From: Gammaproteobacteria bacterium
GTDB lineage: Bacteria > Pseudomonadota > Gammaproteobacteria > Tenderiales > Tenderiaceae
Length of the DNA: 11,981 nt
Direction of reading: 5' to 3'
Assembly (NCBI GenBank): GCA_027001525.1
Contig: JALTMR010000414.1
Span: 1 to 11,981, forward strand
The notes under the pieces were generated by a model, which saw only the letters and a program-made list of their open reading frames with translations, ran no database searches and was not told the origin of the DNA. Both the position numbers and the translations under genes were made by a program. Below, in pieces: positions 7,738 to 11,981 of the stretch. Position 1 is the stretch's first letter, and each line of letters starts with the position of its first letter.

Positions 7738-8666
7738 AGAGACGCCAGCAGGGTGTGGCGCTTATCATGGTGATTATGGTGGTGGCCGTCATCACCATCG
7801 CCGTGGCCGAACTGGTTTCGCGCCAGCAGGTGGACATCCGCCGTGCCGGCAACCTGTTCGATCAGGACCGGGCCTATCTGCTGGCCCTGGCGGGAGAGGA
7901 TGTTGCCCGTGGCTGGCTGGTGCGGGATATTGAACAAAACACGGTGGATAACCTGAACGAGGTGGAGGTCAGCCGCATTCCCAGAACGCCTTTTGAAGGG
8001 GGTTTCATCAGCGGTTGGGCGGAGGACATGCAGGGCCGTTTTAACCTCAATAATCTGCTGGCGGCAGATGGCAGCGTCGATCCATTGGCCAGGAAGCGCT
8101 TTGGCCGCCTGTTGAGACTGGTGGGGCTCGACCTCAGCGCTGTTGATGCCGTGATCGACTGGATGGACAAAAACAGTGACGAACTGCCTGACGGCGCGGA
8201 AGACAGTTATTACTCCGGCCAGGGTTACAGCGCCGCCAACCGCCTCTTTACCAGCCCCAGTGAGCTGGCACTGGTGAAAGGGATTGGCTTCAAGGGGTAT
8301 CAGGCGCTGGCGCCCTACGTCTCGGCGCTGCCGGAGCGTACGGCCATCAACGTCAATACTGCCCCCGACCTTGTACTGGCTGCACTGGTGGAAGGGTTTA
8401 GTAAAGAAGATGGCGAAGAGCTGGTTCAGGCGCGCGACCCTGAGCCGCCCAACGAGGGGTTTTCCAGCCTCGACGATTTTATTGTGTTACCTAAACTGGC
8501 AGGAACCGATATTGTGGAGACCGATCTGGACATCGCCAGCAGCTATTTTTTGGTTACCGTCAACACCGAGTGGGGCCGCGCACGGGCGCAGTTATACAGC
8601 CTGCTCAAGCGAGATGCAGCAAAGAAAACAGTGGTTTCAGTGATGCGTGGTCAGGGAGCCTATTAG
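7734..8666 (+). CDS. gspK: T2SS minor pseudopilin GspK
   Basis: 310 residues, the usual size for this largest pseudopilin, which caps the pseudopilus tip. Leader MKRRQQG, predicted cut before Val8, mature start VALIM: the position-5 Glu found in the other four pseudopilins is replaced by Met. Absence of Glu5 is the hallmark of GspK and fits its place at the very tip, where no subunit lies above it. A hydrophobic helix runs to about residue 27. The body contains the family segment GRFNLNNL (about 101-108), a large helical insert, and the AINVNTAP motif (NVNTAP at 206-211). The ATG overlaps the gspJ stop by four bases; its TAG is followed directly by the gspL GTG. Confidence 0.95.
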   Translation: MKRRQQGVALIMVIMVVAVITIAVAELVSRQQVDIRRAGNLFDQDRAYLLALAGEDVARGWLVRDIEQNTVDNLNEVEVSRIPRTPFEGGFISGWAEDMQGRFNLNNLLAADGSVDPLARKRFGRLLRLVGLDLSAVDAVIDWMDKNSDELPDGAEDSYYSGQGYSAANRLFTSPSELALVKGIGFKGYQALAPYVSALPERTAINVNTAPDLVLAALVEGFSKEDGEELVQARDPEPPNEGFSSLDDFIVLPKLAGTDIVETDLDIASSYFLVTVNTEWGRARAQLYSLLKRDAAKKTVVSVMRGQGAY

Positions 8667-9893
8667 GTGAAGCACCAGCTATTTATTCGTTTAGAAAAAG
8701 CGTCAGAGCAAGTCACCTGGGTTAAATCGGGTGAGATTGAGGGATCAATAACCGACGTCAAAAAGGGCAGCCTGGAAGAGGCGGCAGCGGATGCGGCAGG
8801 GGCCAACGTCGTCGTGATCGTGCCAGCGGAGGATGTGTTGCTGGCGCGCGCCGTGGTGCCGGGGAAAAAGAGTCGGAACGTCATGCGCCAGGCAGTGCCT
8901 TATCTGCTGGAAGAGCAGCTGGCAAGCGACGTGGACAGCCTCCACTTCAGTCTTGGTCTGATCGAGGGCGATGAGGTGGCCGTAGCGGTGGTGGCCCGTG
9001 AGCTGATGGATGCGTGGCTGGCAATGTTACGTGAGGCCGGCATCGCCCCCAACGCGCTGATCCCTGAAACGCTGGCCCTACCCCTGGAGCGGGAGGCCTG
9101 GACGCTGCTGGCCGGCACTGACGGGCGCCTGTTGCTGCGTGATGGTCCTCAGTCCGGTATGGCGATGGACGTGGCCAATGCACAGGCCATCTTGCAGGCA
9201 GCTATCGACGATGCCGCAGAAGATGAAAAGCCCTCGACACTGGCGATCTACGAATGCGGCGAGCTGCGCATGGCGTTGCCCGATATCGATGTGGAGATGA
9301 CCCGCGCGCCCATGCGGGAGGATCTTCTGAGCCTGCTGGTCGCGGGTTACCAGACCACTGACAGCATCAACTTGCTGCAGGGCCACTACAGCCGCCGCGA
9401 GCGCATCGGCCAGCATTGGCGGCCCTGGAAAGTGCCTTTGGGGCTGGCGGCGGCGCTCATTGTGCTGCAGGTCACCACCTCTGTTTTTGACTACCAGCGC
9501 CTGAGCGGCGAAAAAGCCAGGCTGTGGAACGATGTGGTGGCGACCTATAAACAGGCCTTCCCGAAAGAGAACAATGTGCCCTACCCTCAGCGCCAGATGG
9601 AGGAGCACCTGAAACGTCTGCGCGGAGGGGGAGGCGCTTCTGCTGCCTCATTCTCTCAACTGCTGGCAAAATCGGGCCAGCTTTTTAAAACCAGTCCCGG
9701 CCTGACCATCAAACGCCTGAGCTATAAAAACGGCAGTCTCGACGTGGCTCTTAAAATTGGTGATCTGCAGAAACTGGATCAGCTGAAACAGCAGTTGACG
9801 ACCCAGACCTCGCTGGCGGTGGAGATTGTTTCCGCTGCGTCGCGGGACAAGTTTGTTGAGGCCCGTCTCAGAATTACGGAGAAAGGCGCATGA
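8667..9893 (+). CDS. gspL: T2SS inner-membrane assembly protein GspL
   Basis: 408 residues. GspL anchors the ATPase GspE to the inner membrane and pairs with GspM. Residues 1 to about 250 form the cytoplasmic actin-like-fold domain that holds GspE; one membrane helix follows at about 256-273 (after WRPWK); the periplasmic part carries a coiled stretch and a C-terminal ferredoxin-like domain (about 325-405). The start is GTG, placed directly after the gspK stop with no gap, and has a good site AGGGAG (8653-8658) at 8 bases. Its stop overlaps gspM as ATGA. Sequence conservation in this family is low, but position, size and topology make the call firm. Confidence 0.93.
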   Translation: MKHQLFIRLEKASEQVTWVKSGEIEGSITDVKKGSLEEAAADAAGANVVVIVPAEDVLLARAVVPGKKSRNVMRQAVPYLLEEQLASDVDSLHFSLGLIEGDEVAVAVVARELMDAWLAMLREAGIAPNALIPETLALPLEREAWTLLAGTDGRLLLRDGPQSGMAMDVANAQAILQAAIDDAAEDEKPSTLAIYECGELRMALPDIDVEMTRAPMREDLLSLLVAGYQTTDSINLLQGHYSRRERIGQHWRPWKVPLGLAAALIVLQVTTSVFDYQRLSGEKARLWNDVVATYKQAFPKENNVPYPQRQMEEHLKRLRGGGGASAASFSQLLAKSGQLFKTSPGLTIKRLSYKNGSLDVALKIGDLQKLDQLKQQLTTQTSLAVEIVSAASRDKFVEARLRITEKGA

Positions 9894-10384
9894 AGGAGTG
9901 GTGGTCGGGGCTTCAGGCCCGCGAACGTAAAACGCTGATGGCGGGAGGGGTGGCGCTGGCGATCACCCTGCTCTACTTCGGCCTCTGGGACCCCTTTCAG
10001 TCTAACCTGAAGCGGATGGAGCAGGCGGTGGAGAAGAACCAGGCGCTGCTGCTGTGGATGGAGCGTTCAGCTGCCGAAGTCAAGCAGCTGAGCCGGGCCA
10101 AAGCCGGTAGTGGTGGACGTTCCGCCGCAGCTCGCTCACTTCTGGCGTTGGTGGATCAAACCGCCAAACGCGGCAGGCTCGGCGTTGCCCTGAAGCGGGT
10201 GGAGCCCGAGGGAAAAGACGCCGTGCGCGTCTGGCTTGAACAGGCCTCTTTCGATGACATGATGAGCTGGCTGATCAAGCTGGAACAGAAAAATGGCGTC
10301 ATCGTCGAAAACATCACCGTTGACCGTCAGGACGCGCCGGGCCGGGTGAATGCCCGCATTCGCCTCAAGGAGCCGGCGGCATGA
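9890..10384 (+). CDS. gspM: T2SS inner-membrane assembly protein GspM
   Basis: 164 residues, the normal length. GspM is a bitopic inner-membrane protein that dimerises with itself and with GspL and stabilises it. The short cytoplasmic N-terminus contains the family-like pattern W..L..RE+..L (about 4-16), a membrane helix lies at about 16-33, a helical or coiled segment at about 36-67, and a periplasmic ferredoxin-like domain at about 80-164. The ATG overlaps the gspL stop by four bases; GGAG at 9878-9881 is 8 bases upstream. Assigned by topology, size and position after gspL. Confidence 0.92.
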   Translation: MKEWWSGLQARERKTLMAGGVALAITLLYFGLWDPFQSNLKRMEQAVEKNQALLLWMERSAAEVKQLSRAKAGSGGRSAAARSLLALVDQTAKRGRLGVALKRVEPEGKDAVRVWLEQASFDDMMSWLIKLEQKNGVIVENITVDRQDAPGRVNARIRLKEPAA

Positions 10385-11136
10385 AGCTCAAGCCAGTGGT
10401 CAAATATATCACCCTGGGCCTGCTTGCCTATATCAGTTTCCTGGTGGCCTCCTTTCCTGCCGAGCAGGCTCTCAGTCTGGTTCGCAGCCAGTTGCAGGGG
10501 GTGTACGTTCAAAATATAGCGGGAACGGTGTGGCGTGGCCGAATCGCCAAGCTGCAGGTCGGCGATCAGGTCTTTGAGCAGGTGAGCTGGCGGGCACAGC
10601 CGCTGTCCCTTTTGATGGGCCGTTTGCAGCTGGATGTCACGTTTGATGGCGTTGGTCGCAGCGGTGAGGGCATCGTCAGTCTCGGTGCAGATGGTTCTGT
10701 CAGTCTGGAAGACTTTCAGGGCCGGGTCGCATTGATGGACATCGACCATCTGCTGGGTATCGCGCCAGTGCAACTTGGCGGCTTGATCGACGTTGAATTT
10801 GATGAGCTGGTGTGGCGAGACAAGCAGGTGGTGGCCGCTGACGGCGTAGTGCATTGGCGTGGTGCGGAGGCCACGGCGCCGATGGCGATGAAGCTGGGGG
10901 ATTTCAACGTCGTGCTCACCACCGAAGAGAGTGGCATCAAAGGGGTGGTAAAAGACGGAGGCGGTGTCATTGCGCTTGATGGCGTGGCTACGCTGGACCC
11001 CGCCGGTAACTACCAGTTTAAGGGGCACATCGCCGCCCGAGACAAAAGTAACAGAATGCTGGCGCAGGGAATTGGTGCGCTGGGCCGTGCGGGGGCGGAC
11101 GGTCGAGTGGCGGTGGAATATGCCGGCAAGCTGTGA
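10381..11136 (+). CDS. gspN: T2SS accessory inner-membrane protein GspN
   Basis: 251 residues, usual for GspN. It has one N-terminal membrane helix (about 8-26) and a mainly beta periplasmic domain, including family-like segments GTVWRGRIAKLQVG (about 48-61) and SWRAQPLSLLMGRLQLDV (about 70-87). Its exact role in secretion is unsettled; it is found in only some T2SS operons and is dispensable in some of them. The ATG overlaps the gspM stop by four bases, with a near-perfect ribosome site AAGGAG (10367-10372) at 8 bases. Last gene of the operon; the terminator begins 37 bases after its stop. Confidence 0.92.
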   Translation: MKLKPVVKYITLGLLAYISFLVASFPAEQALSLVRSQLQGVYVQNIAGTVWRGRIAKLQVGDQVFEQVSWRAQPLSLLMGRLQLDVTFDGVGRSGEGIVSLGADGSVSLEDFQGRVALMDIDHLLGIAPVQLGGLIDVEFDELVWRDKQVVAADGVVHWRGAEATAPMAMKLGDFNVVLTTEESGIKGVVKDGGGVIALDGVATLDPAGNYQFKGHIAARDKSNRMLAQGIGALGRAGADGRVAVEYAGKL

Positions 11137-11173
11137 GACCGGGTGGGCGAAAGTAATCGGCTGATAAATCAAC

Positions 11174-11210
11174 AAAAAGCCCCGCCTGATTTGATCAGAC
11201 GGGGCTTTTT
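11174..11210 (+). terminator. Rho-independent terminator, probably bidirectional
   Basis: A 16-base stem (11174-11189 with 11195-11210) closed by a 5-base loop TTTGA. The core is GCCCCG/CGGGGC plus CTGA/TCAG, with one C-A mismatch (11185/11199), flanked by five A on the left and five T on the right. It therefore has a T-tract on both strands. It ends the gsp operon and sits 22 bases beyond the stop of the convergent small gene, so it can end that transcript too. Confidence 0.92.
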
Positions 11211-11231
11211 GACTCGTGTTCAGCCTGGCTT

Positions 11232-11411
11232 TTAGCTAGTTGAGCAGGAGACTTCTTCCTCGATCTTCAACATGCCGGCTTCAACCGCATCGATCGCTTT
11301 CTGGTCGTGCTCGTTGGGTGGGCAGCCGCACTTGTGAGTGTCGTTGTTGATGTGCAGGCGAGCTTGTTCCATGTGCCACATGGCAACTTTCATGTGTTGA
11401 TCAGCATTCAT
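11232..11411 (-). CDS. Small His/Met/Cys-rich protein of unknown family
   Basis: 59 residues, starting MNADQHMKVAMWHMEQ and ending EEEVSCSTS. I do not recognise the family. Residues 3-23 look like an amphipathic helix with His6, His13, His20 and Met7, Met11, Met14; a polar turn holds His26, Cys28-Gly-Cys30 and a Pro-Pro pair (31-32), then His35; residues 36-53 look like a second, acidic helix; Cys56 is near the end. There is no signal peptide or membrane helix, so it is probably cytoplasmic. The frame is a plausible gene: it runs convergently to gspN with a shared terminator just past its stop, is flanked upstream by a promoter-like AT-rich region, and its composition differs from shadow frames. 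The ribosome site is weak (GGGA about 10 bases upstream). A His/Cys helical hairpin suggests metal or redox binding, but that is inference only. ATG at residue 7 is an alternative start. Confidence 0.6.
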   Translation of the reverse strand: MNADQHMKVAMWHMEQARLHINNDTHKCGCPPNEHDQKAIDAVEAGMLKIEEEVSCSTS

Positions 11412-11439
11412 TGGTAATGATCCCGTAGCTTAAAAGTTA

Positions 11440-11471
11440 ATAACGATTACTTGATAATACCTGATCGTTAT
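11440..11471. repeat. Perfect 8-bp inverted repeat, possible operator
   Basis: ATAACGAT (11440-11447) and its exact reverse complement ATCGTTAT (11464-11471) are separated by 16 bases. The spacer holds the possible -10 (TATTAT, - strand) of the small gene. A second interleaved pair, CCTGA (11460-11464) and TCAGG (11474-11478), overlaps the right arm. The layout resembles a dimeric repressor site over a promoter, but no known operator consensus was recognised. Confidence 0.35.
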
Positions 11472-11482
11472 GCTCAGGTTAT
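11454..11482 (-). promoter_or_regulatory. Candidate promoter of the small His/Cys gene
   Basis: Read on the - strand, TATTAT (11459 to 11454) matches the sigma-70 -10 box at 5 of 6 positions. The hexamer 17 bases upstream, ATAACC (11482 to 11477), is a poor -35. A second -10-like TAAAAT (11492 to 11487) lies further upstream, also with a weak -35. Low confidence. Confidence 0.25.
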
Positions 11483-11545
11483 GTTGATTTTACCATAAAC
11501 AGACCAGAGATGAAGGGCCTGATCGATGCGGCCCCCCATTCTCGC

Positions 11546-11574
11546 TTCAAAGCGCAGAGCATAGCGGGTAGAAT
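11546..11574 (+). promoter_or_regulatory. Candidate sigma-70 promoter of the TRAP transporter gene
   Basis: TTCAAA (11546-11551, 4 of 6 to the -35 consensus), a 17-base spacer, then TAGAAT (11569-11574, 5 of 6 to the -10 consensus). Transcription would start near 11581, about 30 bases before the ATG, leaving a short leader containing AGCAGG (11595-11600). Confidence 0.45.
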
Positions 11575-11612
11575 CGCGCCCTGGTTTCTCCTCCAGCAGG
11601 TACCCATTGCCC

Positions 11613-11981
11613 ATGTCCGGACTCCCTAACGTTATCGTTCGCGCTGCCGTCGCGGTCGAAAAAAGCATCGAGGCTGTCAGCGAGTGGACGGGGCGCTTTG
11701 CCGCGCTACTGGTTGTCGCCATGGTGTTGCTGGTCTGTTATGACGTCGCCATGCGTTACCTGTTTCAAGCGGGCTCCGTTGCCCTGCAGGAGCTGGAGTG
11801 GCACCTCTTCGGTCTGATCTTTCTGCTTGGTGGCGCATATACCCTCAAGCATAACGAGCATGTGCGCGTCGATGTGTTCTACCAATCGCGCCGGATGACG
11901 GATCAGCGCCGCGCCTGGATTGATCTTTTCGGTGTGCTGTTCTTTCTGATCCCTTTTTGTCTGCTGATTATCTACAGCGCC
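11613..11981 (+). CDS. dctQ: TRAP transporter small permease, DctQ family (partial, 3' end outside window)
   Basis: 123 residues are visible and the frame is open to the window edge. DctQ-type small permeases have four membrane helices and, with the large permease DctM and a periplasmic binding protein, import organic acids or related solutes using a sodium gradient. Seen: an N-terminal amphipathic stretch, membrane helices at about 29-47, 63-78 and 103-122, and the family pattern MRYLF, then QELEWHLFGLIFLLGGAYTLKHNEHVRVDVFY (47-90, in pieces). The LQE-EWHLF and HVRVDVFY features remind me of the subgroup annotated for mannitol or chloroaromatic compounds, but substrate cannot be read from this subunit. 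ATG 11613 lies 12 bases after AGCAGG; TTG 11607, in frame at 6 bases, is an alternative start. The symbol follows the family name only. Confidence 0.88.
   Translation, partial: MSGLPNVIVRAAVAVEKSIEAVSEWTGRFAALLVVAMVLLVCYDVAMRYLFQAGSVALQELEWHLFGLIFLLGGAYTLKHNEHVRVDVFYQSRRMTDQRRAWIDLFGVLFFLIPFCLLIIYSA

Noticed and set aside
11474..11722. 82-residue - strand frame across the intergenic region and the TRAP gene start
   Set aside because: It overlaps the well-supported dctQ start, has no recognisable motif, and would run through the promoter region toward the small gene without a visible ribosome site.
1..11981. CRISPR arrays, tRNA or rRNA genes, insertion sequences, attachment sites, phage genes
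   Set aside because: No regularly spaced repeats, cloverleaf-like sequences, transposase motifs or terminal repeats were seen when reading the window; base composition looks even across the gsp operon.

Overview
The window is almost entirely one type II secretion system (T2SS, general secretory pathway) operon on the + strand. It is followed by a terminator, a very small gene on the - strand and the 5' part of a TRAP transporter gene. Gene order (gspC-D-E-F-G-H-I-J-K-L-M-N), a GspC with a PDZ domain, the presence of GspN, Shine-Dalgarno sites of the usual kind and a moderately high G+C content all point to a gammaproteobacterium, plausibly marine or environmental. The genus cannot be named from this sequence. 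No frameshift or broken gene was seen.

Layout: 59-11136 holds the twelve gsp genes, nearly all touching or overlapping (ATGA overlaps at I/J, J/K, L/M and M/N; 1-base overlaps at C/D and H/I; gaps of 0-23 bases elsewhere). This is the arrangement of one translationally coupled transcript. Roles divide as follows: GspD is the outer-membrane secretin; GspC links it to the inner-membrane platform (GspF, GspL, GspM); GspE is the cytoplasmic ATPase held by GspL; GspG is the major pseudopilin; GspH, GspI, GspJ and GspK are minor pseudopilins forming the tip; GspN is an accessory inner-membrane protein. The prepilin peptidase (GspO/PilD), a pilotin (GspS) and GspA/GspB are absent here, so at least the peptidase must be encoded elsewhere. 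Bases 1-58 are too short to assign.

11137-11231 holds a strong rho-independent terminator with a poly-A/poly-T symmetric stem, able to serve both the gsp operon and the convergent gene that follows. 11232-11411 (- strand) encodes a 59-residue protein rich in His, Met and Cys whose family I do not recognise. 11412-11612 is a divergent intergenic region with an 8-bp perfect inverted repeat around a possible promoter for the small gene, and a better promoter candidate for the rightward gene. 11613 to the window end is the start of a DctQ-type TRAP small permease, cut by the window edge.

The secretion operon is conventional. The parts most worth a second look are the small Cys/His protein and its promoter region, an in-frame six-codon open frame wedged between gspE and gspF, and an arginine-every-third-residue linker in GspC.
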